Made by a program: the position numbers and the translations under genes. This document shows positions 22,432 through 31,700 of a DNA stretch of 64,000 nt, piece by piece. The notes beneath the pieces are model-generated. The model worked only from the letters and a program-made list of their open reading frames with translations, had not been told where the DNA came from and made no database searches. This DNA is from Actinoplanes siamensis (GTDB lineage: Bacteria > Actinomycetota > Actinomycetes > Mycobacteriales > Micromonosporaceae). The stretch lies in NCBI RefSeq assembly GCF_016862395.1, contig NZ_BOMW01000034.1, positions 1 through 64,000 on the forward strand, read 5' to 3'. Numbering within the stretch: position 1 is the first letter of the stretch; each line of letters begins with the position of its first letter.

Positions 22432-23785
22432 AGCTGGCCGGGCTCGCGGCCCGCACCTCGTCCGCGATCCGCGCGGCGACGCTGCTCGCCTGCTCCTCGG
22501 TGGCGGCCTCGACCATCACCCGGACCAGCGGCTCGGTCCCGGAGGGGCGCAGCAGCACCCGGCCGGTCTCGCCCAGCTCCGCCTCAGCCAGCGCCACCGC
22601 TGCCTGCACGGTCGGCGCGGCCGCCCCGGCCTCCCGGTCGCCGACCTTCACGTTGATCAGCTTCTGCGGCAGTTTGTGCACCACGGCGGCCAGGTCGGCC
22701 AGCGACTTGCCACTCGACGCGATCTGGGCCATCAGGTGCAGGCCGGTCAGCACGCCGTCGCCGGTGGTGGCGAACGCCGGCATCACGATGTGCCCGCTCT
22801 GCTCGCCGCCCAGCGCCAGCCCGGCGCCCTGCAGCTCCTCCAGCACGTACCGGTCGCCGACCTTGGTCTCGATCAGCTTGATCCCGGACTGCTTCATCGC
22901 GATCCGCAGGCCGAGGTTGCTCATCACGGTGGCGACCAGGGTGTCCTCGGTCAGCGTGCCGGCGTCGCGCATGGCCAGCGCCAGGATCGCCATGATCTGG
23001 TCGCCGTCCACCTCCTCGCCGGACGCGGTGACGGCCAGGCAGCGGTCGGCGTCGCCGTCGTGCGCCAGGCCCAGGTCGGCGCCCTCGCGCAGCACCGCCT
23101 CGCGGACCTTGTCGAGGTGCGTGGAGCCGCACTCCTCGTTGATGTTCAGCCCGTCCGGCTCGGCGTGGATCGCGATCACCTCGGCACCGGCCTCCCGGTA
23201 CGCCACCGGGGCGGCCTCGCTGGCGGCGCCGTTCGCGCAGTCGACCACGACCTTGATGCCCTCGAGCCGGTTCGGGATCGACTCGACCAGGTGCTTGATG
23301 TAGTGCTCGGCGCCGTCCAGCAGGTCGTGCACCCGCCCGATGCCGGCGCCGGTGGGCCGCCCGACCAGGCCGTGCCCATCCTCGATCGCCTTCTCGATGC
23401 GCGCCTCGAGCTCGTCCGGCAGCTTCTGGCCGCCGGCGGCGAAGAGCTTGATGCCGTTGTCCGGCATGGGGTTGTGCGACGCGGAGAGCATCACACCGAG
23501 ATCGGCACCGGTCTGCCCCACCAGGTACGCGACCGCCGGCGTCGGCAGCACGCCGACCCGGACCACGTTGGCTCCGGCACTGGTCAGGCCCGCGACGACC
23601 GCCGCTTCCAGCATCTCGCCGCTGGCCCGCGGGTCACGCCCCACGATCGCGAGCGGCTGGTGGCTGCTGTCGGTCTCGACCAGGACCCGGGCGGCCGCGA
23701 CCGCGACCGAGAGAGCCAGTTCCGGGGTGAGCAGTTCGCCGTTCGCAAGACCGCGAACGCCGTCGGTGCCGAAGAGTCGCCCCAT
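22430..23785 (-). CDS. glmM: Phosphoglucosamine mutase GlmM
   Basis: GlmM converts glucosamine-6-phosphate to the 1-phosphate for UDP-GlcNAc synthesis. The 451-residue protein has the N-terminal LFGTDGVRGLAN, the phosphoserine loop MLSASHNPMPDNG (Ser103), the metal site HDGDADRCLAV, GGEQSGHIVMP, and the phosphate-binding LLRPSGTEPLVRVMVE. All catalytic parts are present. AAAGGAAG precedes the start. It lies downstream of rplM-rpsI on the same strand, a common actinobacterial order, but a strong terminator separates them here. Confidence 0.98.
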   Translation of the reverse strand: MGRLFGTDGVRGLANGELLTPELALSVAVAAARVLVETDSSHQPLAIVGRDPRASGEMLEAAVVAGLTSAGANVVRVGVLPTPAVAYLVGQTGADLGVMLSASHNPMPDNGIKLFAAGGQKLPDELEARIEKAIEDGHGLVGRPTGAGIGRVHDLLDGAEHYIKHLVESIPNRLEGIKVVVDCANGAASEAAPVAYREAGAEVIAIHAEPDGLNINEECGSTHLDKVREAVLREGADLGLAHDGDADRCLAVTASGEEVDGDQIMAILALAMRDAGTLTEDTLVATVMSNLGLRIAMKQSGIKLIETKVGDRYVLEELQGAGLALGGEQSGHIVMPAFATTGDGVLTGLHLMAQIASSGKSLADLAAVVHKLPQKLINVKVGDREAGAAAPTVQAAVALAEAELGETGRVLLRPSGTEPLVRVMVEAATEEQASSVAARIADEVRAASPAS

Positions 23786-23916
23786 GGCGGCTTCCTTTCG
23801 CCGGTGACACGTGCCCTCAAGCGTGCAACAACTTCTGGTCAGGGCAGGAGTACCGGAACGGCTAGTTGGGGGAGGGGGGTGTCACAAAAACCATGAAGAT
23901 CGCGGTGGTACGAAAA

Positions 23917-23972
23917 CCGCGACGGCCGAGCACGCTTCCCGGCTGTTCGGGAGGCGTACTCGGCCGTCGCGG
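23917..23972 (-). terminator. Rho-independent terminator of rplM-rpsI
   Basis: CCGCGACGGCCGAG and CTCGGCCGTCGCGG form a 14-bp stem with smaller paired segments inside the 28-base loop. On the minus strand the hairpin is followed directly by TTTT. It starts 5 bases after the rpsI stop. Confidence 0.9.
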
Positions 23973-23977
23973 GAAAA

Positions 23978-24475
23978 TCAGCGCTTCGAGTACTGCGGCG
24001 CCTTGCGGGCCTTCTTGAGGCCGTACTTCTTGCTCTCCTTGACCCGGGCGTCGCGGGTCAGGAAGCCGGCCTTCTTCAGGGCCGGGCGGTCGTCGGGCTC
24101 GCTGGAGATCAGCGCCCGGGCGATGGCCAGCCGCAGCGCACCGGCCTGGCCGGTGATGCCGCCGCCCCGCAGGTTCGCGAAGACGTCGAACTGCTCGGCC
24201 CGCTCGACGGTGCTCAGCGGCTCGCGGATCAGCTGCTGGTGGACCTTGCTCGGGAAGTAGTTCTCGAGCTCGCGGCCGTTGCAGGTGATCTTGCCGGTGC
24301 CGGGGACCAGACGCACCCGGACGATGGCCTCCTTGCGGCGGCCCACGGTCTGCACCGGACGGTCACCGGGGCGGGGGGCGCGAACCGGCGCGGGCGCCTC
24401 AACGACGACCGTCTCAGCGGGCTCCTCGACGGTCTCGACGGTCTCGACGACCTCGGGCTCGATGATGTCGGTCAT
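23978..24475 (-). CDS. rpsI: 30S ribosomal protein S9
   Basis: S9 lies in the head of the small subunit, with its C-terminal tail reaching the P-site tRNA. The 165 residues comprise an acidic N-terminal extension of about 45 residues rich in Glu and Val, common in actinobacteria, and then TVGRRKEAIVRVRLVPGTG, the GGGITGQAGALRLAIARAL core and the basic tail KARKAPQYSKR. The start at 24475 gives MTDIIEPE with GGAGAAGG upstream; a start 24 bases earlier lacks a site. It follows rplM by 20 bases. Confidence 0.98.
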   Translation of the reverse strand: MTDIIEPEVVETVETVEEPAETVVVEAPAPVRAPRPGDRPVQTVGRRKEAIVRVRLVPGTGKITCNGRELENYFPSKVHQQLIREPLSTVERAEQFDVFANLRGGGITGQAGALRLAIARALISSEPDDRPALKKAGFLTRDARVKESKKYGLKKARKAPQYSKR

Positions 24476-24495
24476 GCTGCTGCCTTCTCCCGCGC

Positions 24496-24939
24496 TCACT
24501 GCGCGATCTGGGTGATTTCGAACGGCTGGGGCTGCTGCGCGGCGTGCGGGTGCTCGGCGCCCGGGTAGACCTTCAGCTTCTTGATGATCTGCCGCGCCAG
24601 CTTGTTGTGCGGGAGCATGCCCTTGACCGCCAGCTCGATCGCCTTCTCGGGGCGCTTGGTCAGCAGCTCCTCGTAACCGACCTGCTTCAGACCACCCGGG
24701 TAGCCGGAGTGCCGGTAGGCGACCTTGGTCTGCCGCTTGTTGCCGGTCAGCGCGACCTTGCCGGCGTTGATGATCACCACGAAGTCGCCGGTGTCGACGT
24801 GCGGGGCGAACGTCGGCTTGTGCTTGCCGCGGAGGAGGGTCGCGGTGTGGGTAGCCAGGCGGCCCAGGACGACGTCAGAAGCGTCGATAATGTGCCACTG
24901 ACGCTCGATCTCACCCGGCTTCGGGCTGTACGTACGCAC
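24496..24939 (-). CDS. rplM: 50S ribosomal protein L13
   Basis: L13 is an early-assembly protein of the large subunit. The 147-residue protein has RQWHIIDASDVVLGRLAT, FVVIINAGKVALTGNK, YRHSGYPGG and KGMLPHNKLARQIIKKLKVYPGAEHPH, the full set of family landmarks. The GTG at 24939 gives VRTYSPKPGE, the N-terminus expected for actinobacteria, with AAGG upstream. It is the first gene of the rplM-rpsI operon and has a strong upstream promoter, leaving a leader of about 115 nt. Confidence 0.98.
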   Translation of the reverse strand: MRTYSPKPGEIERQWHIIDASDVVLGRLATHTATLLRGKHKPTFAPHVDTGDFVVIINAGKVALTGNKRQTKVAYRHSGYPGGLKQVGYEELLTKRPEKAIELAVKGMLPHNKLARQIIKKLKVYPGAEHPHAAQQPQPFEITQIAQ

Positions 24940-25060
24940 AGAATTACCTTGTCTCGTCGTCGGTCTGGGGGCGCGCGCTGGCCGCGTCGAACTCGACGTC
25001 GACACGAACATCAAGCACACCCCAGGGGGAGCGCTCGCAGCTATCGCACAACAGCAGGCA

Positions 25061-25090
25061 ACAATACCCGGCCGCGCGGCGCGTGGTCAA
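25061..25090 (-). promoter_or_regulatory. rplM-rpsI promoter
   Basis: TTGACC (25085-25090) and TATTGT (25061-25066) are 18 bases apart, a near-consensus housekeeping promoter pointing at rplM. The leader to the GTG start would be about 115 nt and has self-complementary stretches near 25018-25027. The rest of the stretch 25091-25433 shows no convincing gene. Confidence 0.75.
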
Positions 25091-25433
25091 AACAGGCTGC
25101 CCCTGGGTGAATAGCCCGAGGCGGGACCTCAAACGGTATCCAGCATACTCGGTCTCCGGACTACCCCCGCCGGGGGTTCGCCATCTGGAGCTCGCCGGCT
25201 CTTATCAGGCTCGAAACAAATGGGACGCTTGGCGGAAATTCCCCACCGGCAGGCTTCCAGTCATGCCCATCGGTGCGGAACTCCGGACGACGCGGCCCGG
25301 CACTGGCCGGCGCGGCGTGTTCGGGCGCACCATGGGAAGACCGCCGTCAGGGTTGAGGACGGACCTGGCGGTGTTCGCCACACCGGTTGGCCGGAGTGGC
25401 GAGGAGAAGTCGCGGCGTGCCCCGGACGGAGGC

Positions 25434-25769
25434 ATGGCGAGAACCGTAAGCGTGACATGGGAGCGGGTCGACGCTGAGGACGACGGTTCTCGAGCGTGCC
25501 CTTCGGTGGACCGCCCGGCCACGTCGCGACTTCTCGACCTCCTCGTCGGCGGCGCCGCTCGCACCGGCGGCCGCGCCGGCCCCATCACCGGCGCTCCTCT
25601 CCCGGAAGGGGCCGACCTCGCCGGCTCCACGCCCTCCGATCTCTCCGCGGTCGCGGGCCGCGCCACTGGCCCCAGCCTCTCCGCAGGCGCCGGCCTCTCC
25701 ACGGACGCCAATCCCACTACCGGCGCCGGCGTCCCCGCGGGCAACGGCCTCGTCCCGGGCGCCGGATGA
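25434..25769 (+). CDS. Possible small low-complexity protein coupled to the regulator gene
   Basis: An open frame of 111 codons starting MARTVSVTWERVDAEDDG. Its second half is rich in Gly, Ala, Pro, Ser and Thr, with a loose repeat around LSAGAGLSTDANPTTGAG. I do not recognise it. Most third codon positions are G or C, as in real genes here, and the stop overlaps the ATG of the regulator gene (ATGA), suggesting coupled translation. Against it, GGAGG is only about 2 nt from the ATG and the composition is unusual. It could be an N-terminal relic or a spurious frame. Confidence 0.35.
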   Translation: MARTVSVTWERVDAEDDGSRACPSVDRPATSRLLDLLVGGAARTGGRAGPITGAPLPEGADLAGSTPSDLSAVAGRATGPSLSAGAGLSTDANPTTGAGVPAGNGLVPGAG

Positions 25770-26911
25770 CGGACCGGACTCCGGGCGCCCGACGGCTGGT
25801 GCTGACGGCGGCCGCGCTGGCCGAGCCGACCGCCACCCTTTCCGGTTACACCGTCGGCGTCACCTCGGACCGCCGCCAGGACGAGCTGGCCGGTCTGCTG
25901 GAACACCGCGGCGCCCGGGTCGTGCTCGCCCCGGCGCTGCGCATCGTCCCGATCTCCGACGACGCCGAGCTGCGCGCCGCCACCCGGGCCTGCCTGGACA
26001 CCCCGCCCGACATCGTGCTGGTGAACACCGGCATCGGCATGCGCGGCTGGCTGGAGGCGGCCGACGGCTGGGGTCTGGGGGAACCCCTGCGCGCCGTGCT
26101 GAGCCGGGCCTATCTGGTGGCTCGCGGCCCGAAGGCGCGGGCCGCGGTGCAGGCCGCGGGTCTGCGCGAGCGGTGGACCCCGGACGGCGAGGGCTACGAG
26201 GAGGTGGTCGACCACCTCACCGCCCGTGGTGTCGCCGGCCGCACGGTCGCCACCCAGTTGCACGGCGAGAGCCAGCCGGAGTACACCGCGGCGCTGGAGG
26301 CCGCCGGCGCCCGGGTGATCGAGGTTCCGGTCTACCGCTGGGCCCCGCCCGCCGACCCGGCCCCGCTGCACCGCCTCGTCGACCTGATCACCAACCGGCT
26401 GGTCGACGCCGTGACGTTCACCTCGGCCGCCGCCGTCCAGGCGCTGCTGCGCGCCGCCGGGTCGGCCACCGAGCCGCCGCTGGACGCGCTCCGCACGGAC
26501 GTGCTCGCCGCCTGCGTGGGTCCGGTCACCGCCGCTCCGTTGCGCCGCCTGGACGTGCCGGTCTCCACCCCGAGCCGGGCCCGGCTCAGCGCCCTGGTCC
26601 GCACGCTGATCGACGAGCTGCCCAGAAGGGCGGTGTCTCTGCAGGTGAACGGCCATTCGATCACTCTGCGGGGCCATGCCGCGGTGGTCGACGGCGAACT
26701 CCGGCCGCTGGCGCCGGGACCGATGGCGGTCCTGCGCGCCCTGGCCAGGTCGCCCGGCCGGGTGCTCTCCCGGGCGGCGCTGCTCCAGGCCCTCCCGCGC
26801 AACGCCGACGAGCACGCCGTCGAGATGGCGGTGGCCCGTCTCCGAGCCGCGCTCGCGATCCCGGGCGCCATCCAGACGGTCGTCAAGCGCGGCTACCGGA
26901 TCCCGGCCTGA
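25766..26911 (+). CDS. HemD-like domain fused to winged-helix DNA-binding domain (NnaR-like regulator)
   Basis: A 381-residue protein. Residues 25-280 resemble uroporphyrinogen-III synthase, with TVGVTSDRRQDELAGLLEHRGA, VNTGIGMRGWLEAA, TVATQLHGESQPEY and AVTFTSAAAVQALL. Residues 295-381 form an OmpR-type winged helix (RPLAPGPMAVLRALARSPGRVLSRAALLQ, ending TVVKRGYRIPA). This fusion is known in actinobacteria, where the Streptomyces member NnaR controls nitrate and nitrite assimilation. No nitrogen genes lie nearby, so its targets are unknown, as is any remaining synthase activity. The ATG at 25766 was chosen because upstream codons in this frame are arginine-rich and look non-coding. Confidence 0.85.
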   Translation: MTDRTPGARRLVLTAAALAEPTATLSGYTVGVTSDRRQDELAGLLEHRGARVVLAPALRIVPISDDAELRAATRACLDTPPDIVLVNTGIGMRGWLEAADGWGLGEPLRAVLSRAYLVARGPKARAAVQAAGLRERWTPDGEGYEEVVDHLTARGVAGRTVATQLHGESQPEYTAALEAAGARVIEVPVYRWAPPADPAPLHRLVDLITNRLVDAVTFTSAAAVQALLRAAGSATEPPLDALRTDVLAACVGPVTAAPLRRLDVPVSTPSRARLSALVRTLIDELPRRAVSLQVNGHSITLRGHAAVVDGELRPLAPGPMAVLRALARSPGRVLSRAALLQALPRNADEHAVEMAVARLRAALAIPGAIQTVVKRGYRIPA

Positions 26912-26937
26912 CCCACCCGTTCAGTGCCGGGCGGCGC

Positions 26938-27018
26938 CACGCGGCTGGGCGCCAGAGGTGCCTCAACGCGCCCGACACACCCCTGTGTGCCGGCCGAGAT
27001 CACGCGGCTGGGCGCCAG
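26938..27018 (+). repeat. 63-bp-period repeat, locus A
   Basis: CACGCGGCTGGGCGCCAG occurs at 26938-26955 and again at 27001-27018, a period of exactly 63 bases. Both copies are preceded by a TGCCGG-containing stretch. The first copy, with the following AGGTGCCTCA, matches positions 37037-37061 at 23 of 25 bases (see locus B). Confidence 0.75.
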
Positions 27019-27254
27019 GCTCCCCGCGCACGCTGCCGGTTGATGAGGGCTGGCGGCGCGGGTCTGCCGGGAGGGCGATGCGGTCGGGATGGGAGCGGGG
27101 GTCCGCCCGGGTGGCCCGGGTGCGGTCCGCCTCCACGTCGCGGGGCCAACGCCGGGGGAAGAAGGGGGCGGCGATCGCCGTGGAGGCGCCAGCGGCCAGA
27201 TCGCCGCCCCGCCCGGCGGGAACGACGATCTGGACCGACAACCGGCGTACCACC

Positions 27255-27280
27255 TGAAGATCTTGAAGTTGATCTTCAGA
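27255..27280 (-). terminator. Hairpin after the conservon, candidate terminator
   Basis: CTGAAGATC and GATCTTCAG form a perfect 9-bp stem with an 8-base loop, starting 9 bases after the cvnD stop. No T tract follows, so termination efficiency is uncertain. Confidence 0.55.
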
Positions 27281-27289
27281 CGGTACGGC

Positions 27290-27904
27290 TCAGCCGACCC
27301 CGACGCCCTGCTCGTGCTCGGCCACGAGGGTGTTCATGGCGTGCTCGACCACGCCGATCAGGACCGCCTTGACCGACTCGCGATGGCGGGCGTCGCACAT
27401 GATCAGCGGGACCCGGGCCGGGATGGCGAGCGCCTCGCGGACCTCCTCGGCCTCGTAGCGGGGTGCGCCGTCGAAGCAGTTCACCGCCACCAGGTAGGGC
27501 AGGTGCCGGTTCTCGAAGTAGTCGAGCGGGGCGAACGCGTCGGTCAGCCGGCGGGTGTCGACCAGCACCGCGGCGCCGACCGCGCCGCGGATCAGCTCGT
27601 CCCACATGAACCAGAAGCGGGTCTGGCCCGGGGTGCCGAACAGGTAGAGGATCAAATCCTCGGCCATGGTGATGCGGCCGAAGTCCATGGCCACCGTGGT
27701 GGTGCCCTTCTCCGGCACCTTGGACGCGTCGTCGATGCCCGCGCCGGCCGCGGTCATCACCGCCTCCGTGGTCAGCGGCTCGATCTCGGAGACCGCGCCG
27801 ACCAGCGTCGTCTTGCCGACGCCGAAGCCGCCGGCGATGACGATCTTCGCCGACGTGATCTCCGAAGGAGGGGCACCCGCCCGCTCAGAGCTTGCGAAGT
27901 CCAC
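27290..27904 (-). CDS. cvnD: Conservon G protein (CvnD-like ATP/GTP-binding protein)
   Basis: A 204-residue small GTPase-like protein of the actinobacterial conservon family. The P-loop is GGFGVGKTT (25-33), the switch II region reads LFGTPGQTRFWFMWDEL, and the base-recognition motif is VNCFD instead of NKxD, as is common in this family. It is the last of four genes arranged as sensor kinase, roadblock protein, DUF742 protein and G protein, a set that acts at the membrane much like a eukaryotic receptor-coupled G protein. The gene overlaps the end of the DUF742 gene by 20 nt. Confidence 0.93.
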   Translation of the reverse strand: MDFASSERAGAPPSEITSAKIVIAGGFGVGKTTLVGAVSEIEPLTTEAVMTAAGAGIDDASKVPEKGTTTVAMDFGRITMAEDLILYLFGTPGQTRFWFMWDELIRGAVGAAVLVDTRRLTDAFAPLDYFENRHLPYLVAVNCFDGAPRYEAEEVREALAIPARVPLIMCDARHRESVKAVLIGVVEHAMNTLVAEHEQGVGVG

Positions 27905-28247
27905 TCAAAACCCTTCCCAGAAGATCCATCCGCTCCGTGAAGCCCTTGCGCGGAGCGGCACTGTGCAGCGTGAGCAAACCGTCGGCGACCATGTCGGCGA
28001 CGAGGACCCGGGCCACCCCGAGAGGCAGCCGGGTGAGCGCCGCGAGTTCGGCCAGCGATTGCGCTTTCGGCTCACACAGCACGGCGATGCGGTATTTGTC
28101 ATGTCCGGCGAAGCGCGCTTCCTGTACGGCCGCCGAACTGGCGACCAGGACCGCCTCGATCGGGATGTCCCGGATCGGTTCGGTGCGGCCGCGGGTCACC
28201 GCGTACGGCCGCACCAGGTTCCCCCGGGGATCGTGCGGCTGTGTCAT
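27885..28247 (-). CDS. cvnC: Conservon DUF742 protein (CvnC-like)
   Basis: A 120-residue DUF742 protein. The N-terminus VRPYAVTRGRTEP is the family signature. The second half is a winged-helix-like fold, KAQSLAELAALTRLPLGVARVLVADMVADGLLTLH. The family is thought to link the roadblock protein to the G protein; DNA binding has been suggested but is not proven. It lies 45 bases downstream of cvnB and overlaps cvnD. Confidence 0.92.
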   Translation of the reverse strand: MTQPHDPRGNLVRPYAVTRGRTEPIRDIPIEAVLVASSAAVQEARFAGHDKYRIAVLCEPKAQSLAELAALTRLPLGVARVLVADMVADGLLTLHSAAPRKGFTERMDLLGRVLSGLRKL

Positions 28248-28292
28248 GTCGCGGTCACCTCATCTCCGCCGGGGTCCAGCCGACCCCGGCGC

Positions 28293-28700
28293 CTAGTGGC
28301 TGACGGCCTCGCGCGCCGCCGGCGACAGGGCCGCGCCGACGCGCTCCACCAGCAGAGCCATCTCGTAGCCGACCTGGCCGACGTCGCAGCTGCGCGCCGC
28401 GAGCACGGCCATCGACGAACCGTCGCTGATGGACATCAGGAAAAGATAACCGCTGTCCATCTCGATGATGGTCTGCTGGACCTTCCCTGCGGTGAACATC
28501 CGGGACGCGCCGTCGGTCAGACTGACCACGCCGGATGTGATCGCGGCCAGCTGGTCGGCCCGGTCGGCCGGCAGATCCCGCGAGCATGCCAGCAACAAGC
28601 CGTCCGCGGAGACCGCGACCACGTGCGCGATGCCCGCGATGCTGTCGGCGAAGTTGTTGAGCAGCCAGCCCATGTCGTGCATGGTGGGAGGCCTGGTCAC
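28293..28700 (-). CDS. cvnB: Conservon roadblock/LC7 protein (CvnB-like)
   Basis: A 135-residue roadblock/LC7 domain protein, related to MglB, expected to bind the kinase and act on the partner G protein. Landmarks are WLLNNFADSIAGIAHVVAVSADGLLLA, TDGASRMFTAGKVQQTIIEMDSGYLFLMSISDGSSMAVLA and VGYEMALLVERVG. The GTG at 28700 overlaps the cvnA stop by 4 nt (GTGA), so translation is coupled; an internal ATG 18 bases later would shorten it by six residues. Confidence 0.93.
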   Translation of the reverse strand: MTRPPTMHDMGWLLNNFADSIAGIAHVVAVSADGLLLACSRDLPADRADQLAAITSGVVSLTDGASRMFTAGKVQQTIIEMDSGYLFLMSISDGSSMAVLAARSCDVGQVGYEMALLVERVGAALSPAAREAVSH

Positions 28701-31700
28701 TGTTCGTTCTCCTTAGGAGCCTGTGGTGCCGCGGCGGCGGGTTCGGCGACGCCGTCCGTCCGCCCTCGCTGAACCCCTCGGGTGTACGCGGAGAGAAGTC
28801 CACGTACGTCGTCAGGGCTGCGACGGTTGTGTGCGCGAGGCGTCTCCTGCACCCCGCCCGGTACGAGTTGCGCCTGCGGGATCCGCTTCGGCAGTCCGGA
28901 GCGGGTGGTGCCGGCGTCCTGGGGTGCGGAAGCGGCCATCGCGCGCTGCCATCCTTCGTCGGCGGCGGTCCGCCAGCGATCCTCGGGGGCGGTACGTGGT
29001 CGGGGGACCGCCGGCTGGGGGATCGTACGGTTCTCAGGGGTGTTCGGTTCAGTGCGAGAGGCGCGGTGGTCGCGATTCTCGCGGGTGTTCGCCTCCGCGT
29101 TGTCCGGTGTTTCCGGGCGGTTGTTCGTCTCCGCGCGCATTGCCGGGGTCGTGGACACCGGAACGGGCGCCGCGGAGACCGGGGCCGGGGCGTAGCCGGC
29201 GGTGGGCATGCCCTGCCAGTCCGGCGCGCCGGGCCTTCCGGCCCCGGCGGAGCTGTCCGGCTCGGATTCGAACCAGTTGTGCTGCATCTCCACATGGATG
29301 GGCTCGGCCGCCTCCACCGGCGAGCCCGGACCGGAAACCGGCGAGGCCGGAGCCGGAGCCGGCGAGGCCGGAGCCGGAGCCGGCGAGGCCGGAGCCGGAG
29401 CCGGCGAGGCCGGAGCCGAAACCGGGGAAGCCGGAGCCGAAACCGGGGAAGCCGGAGCCGAAACCGGATGCTGTGCAGAATCGGACCTGGCCCAGCTCGG
29501 CGTCGCGGACACCGGCTGCGGCCCGGCCGATACCGGCGCGAACAGCGGCGCCGAGGGCGGATCCATCGGCGCGGCCGGCTGCGGCACCCGGGTCGGCAGC
29601 TTCGGCCGGTCCGGCGTCGGCCGCAGATCCAGCTCGGCCGGGCGCTCGGCGGCCATCTGCGCCCACCGAGGCAGCGCCGGCGCGTGCGGGTGCGCCGGAG
29701 TCGCCCGGATCGGCGGGCGCACCTCGGGCCTGCGCTCACCGCCCCCGACCGGCTGCGGAGCCGGTCCGGGCCGGGTCCAGCTGGCCGCCCGCCCGGGGTT
29801 GGTCGCCGGCGCGCCGGGCAGCACCACGATCTCGGCGGGCAGGGTGATCTCGGCGATCGTCCCGCCGTCCCGGTGCGGCAGCAGCCGCACCCCGATCCCG
29901 TGCCGGGCCGCCAGCCGCGCGATCACCGCGAAGCCCATCAGCCGGAACGCGGACGCGTCCACCTCGGCCGGCTCGTTCAGCCGACGGTTGATCTGCTCCA
30001 GCTGCTCCGGCGAGATGCCCAGCCCGTGGTCCTCGACCGAGACGGTCGCGTGGTCGCCGGCCAGGCGGCCCTGTGCCATCACCACTGTGGTCGGCGGCGA
30101 GAAGCGGGTCGCGTTGTCGAGCAGCTCCGCGATCAGCCGGACCACGTCGTTGACCGCGGCCGCGGCGATCGAGACGTCGGTGTCGATCGCGCCGAACTCG
30201 ACCCGGTGGTAGAGCTCCACCTCGGACTGCGCGGCCCGGAGCACGTCGACCAGCAGCGCGTCCTCGCGGCGCGGCGCGCCCACGTCGGCGCCCGCCAGGA
30301 CCAGCAGGTTCTCGTCGTTGCGGCGCATCCGGGTGGCGAGGTGGTCCAGGTCGAAGAGCTTGGCCAGCCGCTTCGGGTCCTCCTCGGCGCGTTCGATCTG
30401 GTCGAGCTCGCCGATCATCCGGTCGACCAGCGCCTGACTGCGCCGGGCCAGGCTCAGGAACATCGCGGAGACGCTGGTGCGCAGCGCGGCCTGCTCGGCG
30501 GCGACCCGGATGGCCTCCCGGTGCACCATGTTGAACGCCTCGGCCACCTGCCCGAACTCGTCGCGCTCGGTGAGCCGGATCGGGTCCCGGGTCTGCGCGA
30601 CGATCCGGTCGACGCCGCCCTCGCCCAGGCTCTCCACGTCCTGCAGGCGGCTGACCGCGTCCGGCAGGTCACGGTGCGCCACCGCGAGCGCGCCCTCGCG
30701 CAGCCGCCGCAGCGAGAGGTGCAGGTTACGGCCCAGGTAGAAGGCGAGCGCCAGGGCGGCGATCAGGACCAGCAGCACCACCACGAACTCGAGCGTGGAA
30801 CGCTTCGTGGTGGCCGAGCTGTCGTCCTGGGCCACCTCGAGGATCTCGGCCTCCAGGGTGGTCTCGGCCGTCCGGAGACGATCGAGGACTTGGCCGTACG
30901 CCTTCGTCAGCTCCCCCACCGGCACCGCGCCCGCCCCGGTGAGCCGGGTGACCAGGCCGTCCGCCCGGGCCACGGCGGCGTCCGCGAGGGCCGCCTCGAC
31001 CAGGCCCACCTGGTCGGCGCCGGCGATCTTCCGGAAGTCGTCGAGCGCGTCCTGCCGTGCGGCCCGCGCGCCGATCAGCTCCTGCTGCCAGACGGAGCTG
31101 AGCTGGCCGGTGATCCGGACCACGTACGCCGCGGCCTCCTGGTCGGCGGTGGCCGCCTGGATCCGGCTGAACGCGGCGAGCGCGCGCAGCCCGTCGGCGG
31201 TGGCGCCGGGCATCGCGATCTGGCTCACCGACTCGTCGAAATCGGACAGCTCGTCGAGGATCTCGCCGTAGCGCTGGACCGCGGTGGCGACCGTCACGTC
31301 CTTGCGCGCCCAGACCGCGCCGCGCGTGTCGGTGAGCGTGCCGAGCTGTTCCTGGATCAGCTGGAGCCGCTCGCCCACCCGGGCCGGCACCGCGCGGAGC
31401 TCGCCGCGGTGCCGGCGGAACGTCTGTGCCTGCGCGTCGACGGACTCGGTGGCGTCCCGGTAGGCGTCCGGCGAGGCGTCCGGGTCGGTCAGGAAGGCGG
31501 CGGCGGCCATCCGCTCGCGGTGCAGCAGCCGGGTCAGGCCGGAGAGGTCGGTGCCCAGCCCGGTGAGGTCGGCGACGCGGCCGGCGTCGCTGGCCCGGCC
31601 CCGCACATCCATCAGCCGCACCGTGGCCAGCACCAGCACCGCCGTCAGCGGGATGACGAGAAGGCCGGCGAGCTTGGCGCGGATCCGGGCGTCCCGGAGC

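Larger units (their letters stand above)
26912..27289. other. Intergenic gap between convergent regulator and conservon genes
   Basis: This 378-base gap has no gene I can support. It holds two copies of a 63-bp-period repeat (26938-27018) that also occurs in the thiamine operon, and a hairpin next to the conservon end (27255-27280). Confidence 0.6.

Noticed and set aside
26938..27018. Insertion sequence
   Set aside because: Repeats are short, direct and without a transposase gene or terminal inverted repeats.
29319..29465. CRISPR array
   Set aside because: Units are contiguous, in frame and without spacers; they encode a repetitive protein tail.
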